Below, in pieces: positions 29,613 to 38,508 of a stretch of 56,978 nt of DNA. The translations under genes were made by a program, and so were the position numbers. The notes below the pieces were generated by a model. It was not told the DNA's origin and did not search any database. It saw only the letters and a program-made list of their open reading frames with translations. Position 1 is the first letter of the stretch. Every line of letters starts with the position of its first letter. The DNA is from Halorhodospira abdelmalekii. Lineage in GTDB: Bacteria > Pseudomonadota > Gammaproteobacteria > Nitrococcales > Halorhodospiraceae. The DNA lies in NCBI RefSeq assembly GCF_016583625.1, contig NZ_NRRN01000018.1, positions 1 through 56,978 on the forward strand, in the 5' to 3' direction.

Positions 29613-29639
29613 ATATCGGCACGCTGGGCGGGATCTTAA
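29613..29639 (-). promoter_or_regulatory. flgM: Sigma-28 (FliA) promoter of flgM-flgN
   Basis: On the minus strand TTAA (29636-29639), 15 bases, then GCCGATAT (29613-29620). This matches the TAAA-N15-GCCGATAA consensus with one mismatch in each box. It lies about 80 bases upstream of flgM. Confidence 0.85.
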
Positions 29640-29706
29640 GCGAGCTTAAGCCATCACTCTCGGTTGCCTACTTTGACCGAATTGGCGGCGGGACGCAACC
29701 GTCGGA

Positions 29707-30489
29707 TCAGGGACGAGGCCCAATCTGGATGGTGCCGCGATCAATGACCCACCCCTCGACCTCGCGTCCCGAGTCGATGTTCTCTGCGCGGATTCGCTCA
29801 CCCTCGCGACCGTCCTCAAGGGCGCGCCCGCGCGCGGTGATGCTGACGCGCCCGCCGCTGCCGCCCTGGATCCGGATGCGATCGTTGCGGCGGATGAGCA
29901 GCGGTTGATCGACATCGCGGGAGCGTATCGGTGAGCCTTCACGCAAGGTGCGCTGCACTTCCAGTCCGATCAGGCTTTCTGAGTCCGTGAACCAGTCGCT
30001 GTGCATCCGGCGTACGTCGCGTTCAGCCAAGCGTAGATCGCCCGCACGCAGTACGGTGCCGCGGCGCAGGAGGCGGGCGGCGACGGCGACCTTGGCCTGT
30101 GCCTCGATCTCCATGCGGACGTAGACTGTCCACGGGACACTGCCGGTGCAGCGGACCCCGACTGTGCTCGCCCGTGCGGCATCGCGTCCATGCGGAATAA
30201 AAGCCTCGAGCGTATCGTCGCAGGCCTCCAGGCTGAGACGAGAATCGACGCCGCGTGCGCTGACCTCGAAATGTTCATACTCGGCGGCAAGTGCTTGCCG
30301 CAGGAAACTTTCGGCGGCGTGTTCGATTGCCGCCGGCGACTGCCGCGGCGCTTCCGCCGCCAGCGCAGTGGCGAGCTGGCCGAGCAGTGCTAGGACACCG
30401 CCGAGGGTGCTGATAAGCAGTGGCCTGGTGACTGTGGCGACGCTGCGGCGGCGGCGTCTCCAGCGTCGACGGAAAGGGTGTGGCAGCAT
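29707..30489 (-). CDS. flgA: P-ring assembly chaperone FlgA
   Basis: Periplasmic chaperone for FlgI polymerisation into the P ring. From the ATG at 30489 (GAGG upstream) the protein has 260 residues: an Arg-rich n-region and a signal peptide ending near ATALA, then the SAF-type region with AAARLLRRGTVLRAGDLRLA and the C-terminal LIRRNDRIRIQGG, ITARGRALEDG and EGERIRAENI segments. An upstream start at 30519 would add ten residues before the signal peptide and has no ribosome site. Separated from flgM by 175 bases. Confidence 0.92.
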   Translation of the reverse strand: MLPHPFRRRWRRRRRSVATVTRPLLISTLGGVLALLGQLATALAAEAPRQSPAAIEHAAESFLRQALAAEYEHFEVSARGVDSRLSLEACDDTLEAFIPHGRDAARASTVGVRCTGSVPWTVYVRMEIEAQAKVAVAARLLRRGTVLRAGDLRLAERDVRRMHSDWFTDSESLIGLEVQRTLREGSPIRSRDVDQPLLIRRNDRIRIQGGSGGRVSITARGRALEDGREGERIRAENIDSGREVEGWVIDRGTIQIGPRP

Positions 30490-30526
30490 CTTTCCCTCGC
30501 GGTGGTCGCGGATTACCATGATAAGG

Positions 30527-30568
30527 TGACCGGTATAAAGTGATCGGTCAAAAGTGGCTGGTCACAGG
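30527..30568. repeat. Three 14-bp imperfect repeats between flgA and cheV
   Basis: TGACCGGTATAAAG (30527-30540), TGATCGGTCAAAAG (30541-30554) and TGGCTGGTCACAGG (30555-30568) follow one another without spacers. They lie in the 248-base divergent gap upstream of flgA and cheV, next to a TATAAT at 30586-30591. Confidence 0.65.
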
Positions 30569-30585
30569 AACCCGAGGATATCAAG

Positions 30586-30591
30586 TATAAT
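30586..30591 (+). promoter_or_regulatory. cheV: Possible -10 box for cheV
   Basis: A perfect TATAAT lies 177 bases before the cheV start; the -35 region is poor. Nothing resembling a sigma-54 or sigma-28 promoter was found in the gap. Confidence 0.3.
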
Positions 30592-30767
30592 GGCGATTGC
30601 CCGGCCCGAGGGCCAGGATGCTGGGTGGGGGCGGGGTTCATTTTACGATCACGACCTTGGTCTGCTCCGGTGGCGGCGTGACGTCTGCCGTGACACTTGC
30701 ACTGTGGCCTGGGTGGCTTGCTGGGCGTGGTTTGACACCTTACAGCGATTGAGGAGCTCGGAGCATC

Positions 30768-31709
30768 ATGGCCGGAATTATAGACTCCGTCGACCAGCGC
30801 ACTCACCTGGCCGGCCAGAATCGAATGGAGCTGCTGCTCTTTCGTTTCGAAGGGCGGCAGCGCTACGGGATCAACGTTTTCAAGGTGCGCGAAGTGATCC
30901 CGGCCCCGGAACTCAGCGAGGTGCCGCACGCCCATCCGGCATCGCGGGGGATTGCCTACGTGCGCGGGCAGACGCTCTCGGTGCTCGATCTCAGTTTTGC
31001 CACCTCCGGAAAGGCGATCCATAAGGAAGAGGGCAACTACATCATAATCGCCGAGTATAATCGCCAGGTTCAAGGTTTCCTCGTCGGCGGTGTCGACCGG
31101 ATCATCAACATCAACTGGGAGGATGTCTTGCCGCCGCCAAGTGGCGGGAGCGCCGGGTCTTACCTTACGGCCGTGGCCCGTTACGAAGGCGAGATGATCC
31201 AGATCGTCGATGTCGAAAAGGTGCTCGCCGAGGTGCAGCGGGAGAGCGGTGCCGATCCGCGCACGACCGATGGCGGGGGGGTTGCGCCCGCTGTCGGCGC
31301 CGAGGATTACAAAGTGTTGGTGGTCGACGACTCGCGCATGGCGCTGGCTCAGATTCAGCGCACCCTCGACGATCTCGGGCTGCGGGTGGTTACGAAGAAT
31401 AACGGCCGCGAAGCGCTCGAACAGCTCAAAAGCTGGGCTCGCGAGGAGCCTTCCGGGTTGCACGATCTGCTGATGGTTGTTTCAGATATCGAGATGCCAG
31501 TGATGGATGGCTACACTTTGACTGCGCGGCTGCGTGAGGACGAGCGCATTGCCTCGGTCTACGTGCTGCTGCACTCCTCCTTGAGCGGGGTGTTCAATAC
31601 CGAGATGGTGCGTCGCGTCGGGGCCGACGATTTCCTTGCCAAGTTCCAAGCGGACGAGTTGGCGGATCGAGTGCGCGCGCGTCTTCATGCGCTCGGTGTC
31701 GGCGTCTAG
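30768..31709 (+). CDS. cheV: Chemotaxis coupling protein CheV
   Basis: Couples chemoreceptors to CheA and is tuned by phosphorylation. The N-terminal CheW-like domain (about residues 15-165) includes FEGRQRYGINVFKVREVI and RGIAYVRGQTLSVLDL; a C-terminal receiver domain (about 180-310) begins KVLVVDDSRMAL, with phosphoacceptor Asp in SDIEMPVMDG. 313 residues, normal length. GAGGAG precedes the ATG. It is followed by cheR after 19 bases, the polar-flagellate arrangement cheV-cheR-flgB. Confidence 0.96.
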   Translation: MAGIIDSVDQRTHLAGQNRMELLLFRFEGRQRYGINVFKVREVIPAPELSEVPHAHPASRGIAYVRGQTLSVLDLSFATSGKAIHKEEGNYIIIAEYNRQVQGFLVGGVDRIININWEDVLPPPSGGSAGSYLTAVARYEGEMIQIVDVEKVLAEVQRESGADPRTTDGGGVAPAVGAEDYKVLVVDDSRMALAQIQRTLDDLGLRVVTKNNGREALEQLKSWAREEPSGLHDLLMVVSDIEMPVMDGYTLTARLREDERIASVYVLLHSSLSGVFNTEMVRRVGADDFLAKFQADELADRVRARLHALGVGV

Positions 31710-31728
31710 TTGCCATAAGGGGGAGCTC

Positions 31729-32553
31729 TTGGCCGAGCTGTTGATGAGAGACGAGGACTACCGGGCGTTTGCGCAATTCTTAGAGCGTGCCTGCGGGATC
31801 GTGCTGGGCGATAACAAGCAGTACCTAGTGGCGAGCCGTCTGACGCCGGTGCTGCAGGCAGAGGGAATTCCTGACCTCGGCGACCTGGTGCGGGCGCTGG
31901 AGCGGCGCCCTACGGCGGATCTCAAAGGGCGAGTCATCGAGGCGATGACAACCAATGAGACGCAGTGGTTTCGCGATGCTTACCCCTTTGAGGTGTTGCG
32001 TAAGCACTTATTGCCCGAGATGGAGAAGCAAGGCGCGCGGCGTCTCCGCATCTGGTCGGCGGCCTGTTCTTCCGGGCAGGAGGCTTACTCAATCAGCATG
32101 ACGATCGAAGAGTATCGGGCCGCCGGTGGGCGACTCGATGCTGAGATCGTCGGCACTGACATCTCTCCGGCGATGATTGAGCAGGCGCGCGCGGCTCGCT
32201 ATACGGCCAATGTCGCGAGTCGTGGGCTGGCCTCGGAGCGACAGCAGCGGTTTTTCGACGCCGTGGGTGAGAATACCTGGCAGGTCAAGGCGGAGATCCG
32301 TCGCCGGGTCTCGTTCCGGGTGCACAACCTACTTGAGAGTTACGCCGGGCTTGGTCGGTTTGACCTGGTCTACTGTCGTAACGTGCTGATCTACTTCGGC
32401 TGGGACTCTCGCCGCGACATCGTCGAGCGCATCGCGCAGGCGACTAAGCCGGGTGGCTACTTGATTGTCGGCGCATCAGAGTCGCTCTCCCGCCACTCGG
32501 AGGCCTTCGAGCTGCTGCGTCTCGGCGGCGGCGTGGTCTATCGCCGCGGCTAA
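31729..32553 (+). CDS. cheR: Chemoreceptor methyltransferase CheR
   Basis: SAM-dependent methylation of receptor glutamates for adaptation. I choose the TTG at 31729 because AAGGGG lies six bases before it (274 residues); an ATG at 31744 is the alternative, and the frame is open further up inside cheV. The N-terminal CheR helical domain is followed by TTNETQWFRD, SAAC with GQEAYSISM (SAM site), VGTDISPAMIEQAR and FDLVYCRNVLIYF. Confidence 0.94.
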   Translation: MAELLMRDEDYRAFAQFLERACGIVLGDNKQYLVASRLTPVLQAEGIPDLGDLVRALERRPTADLKGRVIEAMTTNETQWFRDAYPFEVLRKHLLPEMEKQGARRLRIWSAACSSGQEAYSISMTIEEYRAAGGRLDAEIVGTDISPAMIEQARAARYTANVASRGLASERQQRFFDAVGENTWQVKAEIRRRVSFRVHNLLESYAGLGRFDLVYCRNVLIYFGWDSRRDIVERIAQATKPGGYLIVGASESLSRHSEAFELLRLGGGVVYRRG

Positions 32554-32587
32554 GTCGGCCCTGCCGGGCGGTAGTCTTTTTCCGGCA

Positions 32588-32611
32588 AAAGCGGCAACCT
32601 CCTGCCGCTTT
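32588..32611. promoter_or_regulatory. Palindrome GCGGCA-N6-TGCCGC, proposed FleR-like operator upstream of flgB
   Basis: AAAGCGGCA (32588-32596), six bases, TGCCGCTTT (32603-32611): a perfect 9-bp inverted repeat. The centre is about 63 bases upstream of the sigma-54 GG element, a usual distance for an enhancer site. It could also act as a cheR terminator hairpin, but the following bases are not a T-run. Confidence 0.55.
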
Positions 32612-32660
32612 CACGGCAAGCTCTTCCCCTAACTCCCTGCTTTCATTGCCTGGCCCCGGT

Positions 32661-32675
32661 TGGCACAAGACGTGC
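32661..32675 (+). promoter_or_regulatory. flgB: Sigma-54 promoter of the flgB operon
   Basis: TTGGCACAAGACGTGCA has the GG (32662-32663) and GC (32674-32675) separated by exactly ten bases, matching TGGCACG-N4-TTGC closely. The start of transcription is expected near 32687, giving a short leader before flgB. Confidence 0.88.
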
Positions 32676-32723
32676 AAAGGGGACCCATGGGCTGATTACG
32701 GAAACCAACCGAAGGACTGCGCC

Positions 32724-33125
32724 ATGCGTATTGGGCTCGATCAAGCCTTCAGCACACACGAAAACGCGCTGCGTCTGCGCGGTGAGCGCCACGAGCTGCT
32801 GGCCTCGAATATCGCCAACGCCGACACACCGAACTACAAGGCGCGCGATATGGACTTTCGTACCGCCATGCGCGAGGCGACGGCGCCCTCGGCGCAGCCG
32901 CTGCGGGTGACTCACAGCCAGCATCTGCAGCCGCCTTCCTCTGTAACGGCAGGCGATCCGAAATCTTTATACCGGGTTCCGCACGGCGCAGCGTTGGATG
33001 GCAACACCGTCGAGATGCACGTCGAGCAGGCCAAGTTTGCCGAGAACGCGATCAACTATCAGGCCACGCTCGAGTTCCTGAACAGCCGCATCCGCTCGCT
33101 GACGAGCGCTATCCGAGGGGAGTGA
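32724..33125 (+). CDS. flgB: Flagellar basal-body rod protein FlgB
   Basis: Proximal rod subunit in the periplasm. The ATG at 32724 gives 133 residues, with the family start DQAFSTHENALRLRGERHELLASNIANADTPNYK shortened here to its key part LLASNIANADTPNYKARDMD, and the C-terminal NAINYQATLEFLN. First gene after the sigma-54 promoter; seven bases before flgC. Confidence 0.95.
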   Translation: MRIGLDQAFSTHENALRLRGERHELLASNIANADTPNYKARDMDFRTAMREATAPSAQPLRVTHSQHLQPPSSVTAGDPKSLYRVPHGAALDGNTVEMHVEQAKFAENAINYQATLEFLNSRIRSLTSAIRGE

Positions 33126-33131
33126 TCGTTC

Positions 33132-33716
33132 ATGTCCTTGATGCACGCCATTGATGTTGCCGGAACCGGCATGAATGCCCAGCAGCTGCGGCTCAACACC
33201 ATCGCCAGTAACTTGGCCAATGCCGAGACGGTCGCCGGCAGTCCGGAAGAGGCCTATCGTTCACGTCAACCGGTCTTTGCCGCGGCGCTGCACCACGCTC
33301 AGGGTGGCTACCCCGGGCAGGGCGGGCCGCAGCCGGCGACGACGCCGAATTGGGCCGAACGCGGCGGGCCGGTCGACCGGGTCAGTCCGGTCAGTTTTCA
33401 GCGCCAGTTCTTCGGTGCCCACCCGGCCGGCCTAAACGGCACGCACCATGCGCCGCTGCACGACCCCTGGGCGAGTCCCTCGCCGAGCGTGCCGGTCTTC
33501 ATGCCGGGGGTGGTGGAGAGTGACGCGGAGATTGAGCCGATCTACAAGCCGCACCACCCGATGGCCGATGAGAACGGCTATGTCTACCGTTCGAACGTCA
33601 ACACGGTCGAAGAGATGACCAACATGATCTCGGCCTCGCGTTCGTTCCAGAACAACATTGAGGTGATGAATACCTCGCGCGACCTGATGATGGAGACCCT
33701 GCGGCTTGGCCGCTAG
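33132..33716 (+). CDS. flgC: Flagellar basal-body rod protein FlgC with an insertion
   Basis: Proximal rod subunit. The N-terminal rod signature (RLNTIASNLANAETVAG) and the C-terminal EMTNMISASRSFQNNIEV region are standard, but the protein has 194 residues against about 135 in the family. About 60 extra residues, rich in Pro, Gly and His, lie between FAA (about residue 52) and the GVVESDAEIEPIYKPHHPMA segment. The insertion is in frame and has no stop or repeat. Confidence 0.93.
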   Translation: MSLMHAIDVAGTGMNAQQLRLNTIASNLANAETVAGSPEEAYRSRQPVFAAALHHAQGGYPGQGGPQPATTPNWAERGGPVDRVSPVSFQRQFFGAHPAGLNGTHHAPLHDPWASPSPSVPVFMPGVVESDAEIEPIYKPHHPMADENGYVYRSNVNTVEEMTNMISASRSFQNNIEVMNTSRDLMMETLRLGR

Positions 33717-33752
33717 AGGCGCGTCCGGGCAGCGGCGTAAAGGAGTGTGGAG

Positions 33753-34634
33753 ATGCTGAACCCTGCACAGTTGATGGGCAATGCGGCCGCGGCTCAGCCG
33801 AGTGCTAAGTCGGGTCAGGCCCCTGCCGGAGGTGGTGGGGAGAAGCCTGGGGGCGCTTCGGCGCCGACGGGGGGAGCCTCCGAGGCCGCCGCCTCGGGGC
33901 AGCCGCAGGCGCGTGCTGCGGGCGGCGGCATGCAGCTGGGCGGGCGCGAGAGCGCTGTACCGCGTTCGTTCGAGGAGCGCGTGCCCGAGGAGCTGCGCGT
34001 CTCCGGCAGCCGGGACAAGGATGAGAAGGATCGGCAGAGCATCGGCCACGAGGACTTCCTGGAGCTGATGATGGTGCAGCTCAAGAACCAGGATCCGATG
34101 AACCCGCAGGATCCTAGCGAGATGATGGGGCAGCTGGCGCAGTTTGCAACGGCCTCCGGGATTCATCAGTTGCAGTCGGACTTCAGCAGCTTTTTCGAGC
34201 ACATGCGTTCGGATCAGTCGCTGCGTGCCGCGCAGTTGATTGGGCGGGAGGTGTTGACCGAGGGCGATAAGGGATATCTGCCCGAGGAGGGCGAACTACA
34301 GGCGCTGCTGCAGCTTGAGCAGTCGGCCCCGAATTTGACGATTGAGATCCAAAACCAAGCCGGCGAGCGGGTCTACTACGAGCAGTTGGGCGAGGTTCAA
34401 GAGGGTGAGCGGCCCTTCTCCTGGGATGGCACGAACGACGACGGGAGGCGTCTGCCCTCGGGGCAGTACCGCGTGCGGGCCTACGTTGAGGATGGGGAAG
34501 ATCGACGTTCGGTCAGCATGCTGGTCGGTGCGCCGGTCACGAGTGTCTCGATGGGACAGGGGGGGCGGCCGCCGCAGCTTGATGTGGTCGGCCTCGGTGA
34601 GATGTCGCTGGCCGATGTGAAGCGGGTGCGCTAG
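33753..34634 (+). CDS. flgD: Hook capping protein FlgD
   Basis: Scaffold at the growing hook tip, lost after completion. I choose the ATG at 33753 because AAGGAG is seven bases upstream. A long Gly/Ala/Pro-rich N-terminus (about residues 1-70) precedes the conserved FLELMMVQLKNQDPMNPQDP and the FATASGIHQLQ helix, then a tudor-like/Fn3-like domain with SWDGTNDDGRRLPSGQYRVRA. 293 residues, longer than typical (about 225-240) due to the N-terminus. Confidence 0.94.
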   Translation: MLNPAQLMGNAAAAQPSAKSGQAPAGGGGEKPGGASAPTGGASEAAASGQPQARAAGGGMQLGGRESAVPRSFEERVPEELRVSGSRDKDEKDRQSIGHEDFLELMMVQLKNQDPMNPQDPSEMMGQLAQFATASGIHQLQSDFSSFFEHMRSDQSLRAAQLIGREVLTEGDKGYLPEEGELQALLQLEQSAPNLTIEIQNQAGERVYYEQLGEVQEGERPFSWDGTNDDGRRLPSGQYRVRAYVEDGEDRRSVSMLVGAPVTSVSMGQGGRPPQLDVVGLGEMSLADVKRVR

Positions 34635-34730
34635 GGAGATGGGCTGCGCGAGGCTGCGTGCTTCGGCTGTTGGGGCATCGGGTGTTCTTTAACTGTCAAA
34701 AGTTGGGTTAGGATTGAAGGGAGAGCCACT

Positions 34731-35957
34731 ATGTCGTTCAATATTGCGCTGACCGGGATCAATTCCGCGTCGAAGGACTTGGAGACGACGAGCAACAATC
34801 TATCGAACGCGGGCACAACCGGCTTTAAGAAGTCGCGCGCCGAGTTTAACGATCTGTTCGCCATGGGGGCGATGGGGGTCCCTAACCTGGCCATTGGTCA
34901 AGGGTCGCGCCTAGCCAACGTGGGGCAGCTCTTTAACCAGGGAGCGTTTGACTTCACCGAGCGCAGTCTTGATCTGGGCGTTGAGGGTGGGGGGTTCTTT
35001 CGGCTTGAAGAGCAAGGGGAAATCACCTACTCGCGGGCCGGTGAGTTCGAGATCGACCGTGACGGCTACATCGTAAACAATGCCGGCAGAAACCTTACGG
35101 GTTTTCGTACCGATGATGATGGGAATCGTGTCGGTGATGGCCACGATCTCTTGCGGGTGCCGACCGAGGGTATTGCAGCGAGTGCGACCGAGAGCGCCAA
35201 GCTCAGTGCAAATCTCAACGCTGATGCCGAAGTTTTAGATCCGGCTCTCTTTGATCCGGAGGATACCAATACATTCAACGAGTCCACGACGACAACTTTC
35301 TATGATTCGCAAGGCTCTGCGCGTGATGCGACCTTCTACTTCGTGAAGAGCGGGGAGAATCAGTGGAGCGTCTTTACTGAGATTAGCGGGCTTGACCCGG
35401 ATGACCAGGAGGCGCTCTTTGGCGAGCCGCAGGTGCTGGAGTTCGATGGGGCGGGGAATCTGCTCGGCGACGGCATGCAAGAGATTGAAGGAGAGTTTGC
35501 TGCACAGGTCGAGCCGCTGCTTGCCGAGATCGATTTCGGCGGCGTGACGCAGTTTGCCCGCCCGTTCAATGTGACGGAGATCTCGCAAGACGGCTACACG
35601 GCCGGTGAGTTTGAGAACGTCAACGTCGAGAAGGACGGTACGATCTACGCGCGCTACAGCAACGGCGAACGGCAAGCCGTCGGTATGGTGGCGCTGACCC
35701 GATTCCCCTCCGAGGAGAGGCTACAAAACGCTGGCCAGACCTCGTGGCAGGCGACTGCCGAGGCCGGCGATCCACTGGTCGGTGTTCCTGGCGAGGGGCG
35801 CTTTGGGCGCATTGAGGCGGGGGCGCTTGAGCAGTCGAATGTCGAGGTCTCCGAGCAGCTGGTCAACATGATTACCGCGCAGCGGAACTTCTCGGCCAAT
35901 GCCAAGATGATCTCGACCCAGGATCAGGTGACGCAAGAGATCCTGCAAATTCGCTAG
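34731..35957 (+). CDS. flgE: Flagellar hook protein FlgE
   Basis: Subunit of the hook. N-terminal MSFNIALTGINSASKDLETT and SNNLSNAGTTGFKKSRA, D1/D2 regions with GEITYSRAGEFEIDRDGYIV, and the C-terminal EQLVNMITAQRNFSANAKM helix are typical. 408 residues. The middle is strongly acidic (for instance DADAEVLDPALFDPEDTN), consistent with a halophilic outside surface. Preceded by GAAGGGAGAG. Confidence 0.95.
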   Translation: MSFNIALTGINSASKDLETTSNNLSNAGTTGFKKSRAEFNDLFAMGAMGVPNLAIGQGSRLANVGQLFNQGAFDFTERSLDLGVEGGGFFRLEEQGEITYSRAGEFEIDRDGYIVNNAGRNLTGFRTDDDGNRVGDGHDLLRVPTEGIAASATESAKLSANLNADAEVLDPALFDPEDTNTFNESTTTTFYDSQGSARDATFYFVKSGENQWSVFTEISGLDPDDQEALFGEPQVLEFDGAGNLLGDGMQEIEGEFAAQVEPLLAEIDFGGVTQFARPFNVTEISQDGYTAGEFENVNVEKDGTIYARYSNGERQAVGMVALTRFPSEERLQNAGQTSWQATAEAGDPLVGVPGEGRFGRIEAGALEQSNVEVSEQLVNMITAQRNFSANAKMISTQDQVTQEILQIR

Positions 35958-36020
35958 GGCAGGCTAGCTCGGGTTCATTGTTAGGCGGCACCCCAGTGTG
36001 GCTCAGACGGGAAGGATGTC

Positions 36021-36761
36021 ATGGATCGTCAGCTCTATATCGCGATGACCGGGGCGAAACATACCCTGCAAGCGCAGCACCACAACAACCAGAATCTGGC
36101 CAACGCCAATACACCGGGGTTTCGTGCCGACCTCGATAGCTTCTTCCAGGCGCCGATGTATGGCCCGGGTTTTCCGACGCGCGCCTATGCGGAGGAGCTG
36201 CGGGCTGGCACGGATTTCACCCCGGGCTCAATCATGACGACCGACCGGTCGCTCGATGTGGCGATTCAAGATCACGGCTGGTTCGTGGTGCAGGCGCCCA
36301 ACGGCGATGAGGCCTACACGCGGCGTGGCGATTTCCAGGCCGATGCACAGGGAGTGCTCAGCACTGGCGATGGCCACCTCGTGATGGGGGAGAACGGCCC
36401 GGTTTCGATCCCGCCGGATAGCGAGATCGAGATCGCCGACGATGGCGTCATTACGGCGATTCCGCGCGAGGCACCGGAGGCACCGATTGAGGTCGACCGG
36501 CTGCGTCTTGTTAACCCCGACCCGCGGCAGCTCATCAAGGGCGAGGATGGCCTGATGCGGCACGCTGAGGGTGAGCCGGCGCTGGATGATGCCAGTGTGC
36601 GCGTGCGTGCCGGCGCCCTCGAAGGCAGCAACGTCAACATGGCCGAGGCGCTGGTCACGATGATCGATCACGCCCGGCAGTTCGAGACGCATATCAAGAT
36701 GCTGACGGCCGCCGAGGAGAACGCCCAGAGCAGCGCTCAGCTGCTTAGGCATCCGGCTTGA
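36021..36761 (+). CDS. flgF: Flagellar proximal rod protein FlgF
   Basis: Rod subunit, 246 residues, standard length. MDRQLYIAMTGAKHTLQAQ starts the family N-terminus, followed by NNQNLANANTPGFRADL, the TTDRSLDVAIQDHGWFVV strand, and the C-terminal LEGSNVNMAEALVTMIDHAR. GGAAGGA precedes the ATG. Between flgE and flgG in the conserved order. Confidence 0.94.
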   Translation: MDRQLYIAMTGAKHTLQAQHHNNQNLANANTPGFRADLDSFFQAPMYGPGFPTRAYAEELRAGTDFTPGSIMTTDRSLDVAIQDHGWFVVQAPNGDEAYTRRGDFQADAQGVLSTGDGHLVMGENGPVSIPPDSEIEIADDGVITAIPREAPEAPIEVDRLRLVNPDPRQLIKGEDGLMRHAEGEPALDDASVRVRAGALEGSNVNMAEALVTMIDHARQFETHIKMLTAAEENAQSSAQLLRHPA

Positions 36762-36825
36762 TCGTGCCGGGGCAACAGACGCAGATGCAACTAGATCGCG
36801 CCCACTACAACATGGAGGATAGGCC

Positions 36826-37611
36826 ATGAATCCCGCGCTTTGGGTGGCCAAGACCGGTCTCGACGCCCAGCAAAAGAGCATGCAGGTGACGTCGAATAAC
36901 TTAGCGAACGTCAATACCAACGGTTTCAAGAAGGACCGGGCGAACTTCGAGGATCTCTTCTACCAAACCGTGCGTCAGCCTGGCGGGCGCTCTAGCCAGG
37001 ACACCATGTTGCCTTCGGGGCTGATGCTCGGCACGGGTTCGCGAGTCGTTGGTACGGAGAAGATCCACTCGCAGGGCAATATTCAGCAGACCGAGCGCAA
37101 CCTCGATATGGCGATTCAGGGGAAGGGCTTCTTTCAGGTGCTGCGTCCGGATGGTGAGATCGCCTATACCCGTGATGGGGCCTTTCAGCTCAACGAGCAG
37201 GGGCAGCTGGTGACGTCAGGTGGGTACCTGCTTGAGCCAACGATTGAGGTGCCCATGAATGCCGAGTCGATCACCATTGGGCGCGACGGCACGGTGACGG
37301 CGAAGATGCCGAACGACCCAGATCCGCAAGAGATCGGGCAAGTCGATTTGGCCGATTTCATCAATCCTTCCGGGCTGCAGCCGATCGGTGAGAATCTCTT
37401 CCAGGAGACTGCCTCCAGTGGGGCGCCGGTGATCGGCGCACCGGGAGAGGATGCCTTCGGTGCCCTGATGCAGGGGGCGCTGGAGACCTCGAATGTCAAT
37501 ATTGCTGAGGAGTTGGTTAGGATGATCGAGACGCAGCGCGGGTTTGAGACTAACACGCGGGCTATCTCGACGACCGATCAGATGATGCAGTTTATGAATC
37601 AGAACGTCTAA
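36826..37611 (+). CDS. flgG: Flagellar distal rod protein FlgG
   Basis: Main subunit of the distal rod. 261 residues with TGLDAQQKSMQVTSNNLANV, NTNGFKKDRANFEDLFYQT, NLDMAIQGKGFFQV and the C-terminal ETSNVNIAEELVRMIETQRG. GGAGGA lies ahead of the ATG. Nothing unusual. Confidence 0.96.
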   Translation: MNPALWVAKTGLDAQQKSMQVTSNNLANVNTNGFKKDRANFEDLFYQTVRQPGGRSSQDTMLPSGLMLGTGSRVVGTEKIHSQGNIQQTERNLDMAIQGKGFFQVLRPDGEIAYTRDGAFQLNEQGQLVTSGGYLLEPTIEVPMNAESITIGRDGTVTAKMPNDPDPQEIGQVDLADFINPSGLQPIGENLFQETASSGAPVIGAPGEDAFGALMQGALETSNVNIAEELVRMIETQRGFETNTRAISTTDQMMQFMNQNV

Positions 37612-37748
37612 CAAACAGGTAGAGTAACTGCAACGGATCGCGCCTGATTGTGCTCGGGACAAGGTGCGAGGTGATGGTTTCTGGTGCTGCGTGTTGGCGG
37701 CGGCGGCGTGGGGCCGGTCGGATGAGGTGTTGAGTGGGAGGTGTCTCG

Positions 37749-38444
37749 ATGGGGCGGCAAGCCGAGTGGGCAGGTGGGCTTCTGCGAGCCGCGTTGGTGG
37801 GCGCGCTGCTGGCGGTGCTCGGGGGGTGTGCAGGAACTGTCGAGCCTCCTGAGAATGGGCCGTCGCCGATCACTGCTCCGCGGGTGCAACTCCCCGATTT
37901 GGCTGAGTCGCCGCGTGGCGCGCTCTTCGATGAGGATCGGCGTATGCGCCTATTCGAGGATCGCAGCGCACGCCGTCCCGGTGATGTGATCACGGTGATC
38001 GTCGAGGAGGAGATCAGTGGCAGTCGTTCGGTGAACGCAAATATGTTCCGCCAGGCGGAGGGCGATCTGCAGGCGCTGCAAATCGGCGGCGAGGAGTTCG
38101 AGGTGGCCGGGCGGCCGATGACCTTCCAGCACGGTGGCGAGGCCAATTTCGATGGGGGGGGTGACGCCGATGAGACCACAAGCCTGTCGGGGACGATTAC
38201 GGCTATGGTCGTCGACACCATGCCCAACGGACAATTGATCATCCGCGGTCAGAAGGCGGTCACGGCGAGTCAAGGCGAGCAGTACTTGACCCTCACCGGT
38301 ATCGTGCGCCCGGACGATGTCGGGGCCAACAACGAGATCTCATCGAGCCGGGTGGCACAGCTGCGGGTCGCCTACACAGGCAGCGACACGATCGGCGATG
38401 CGGCGCGTCCAGGGTGGACGACGCGGTTTTTCATGGGGCGCTAG
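37749..38444 (+). CDS. flgH: Flagellar L-ring lipoprotein FlgH
   Basis: Outer-membrane ring that lets the rod pass through. From the ATG at 37749 (GGGAGGTG upstream) the protein has 231 residues with a lipoprotein signal peptide ending LGGC, lipidated Cys27. Conserved segments: LFEDRSARRPGDVITVIVEE, LSGTITAMVVDTMPNGQLII and VRPDDVGANNEISSSRVA. A signal-peptide start upstream at 37734 is possible but has no benefit. Confidence 0.94.
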   Translation: MGRQAEWAGGLLRAALVGALLAVLGGCAGTVEPPENGPSPITAPRVQLPDLAESPRGALFDEDRRMRLFEDRSARRPGDVITVIVEEEISGSRSVNANMFRQAEGDLQALQIGGEEFEVAGRPMTFQHGGEANFDGGGDADETTSLSGTITAMVVDTMPNGQLIIRGQKAVTASQGEQYLTLTGIVRPDDVGANNEISSSRVAQLRVAYTGSDTIGDAARPGWTTRFFMGR

Positions 38445-38508
38445 CGCAGCGGGCAGAGATTGGCGGCGCGTTGGCGGCGACGGCAGTCAGCGGGGGCTGA
38501 GGAGAGCG

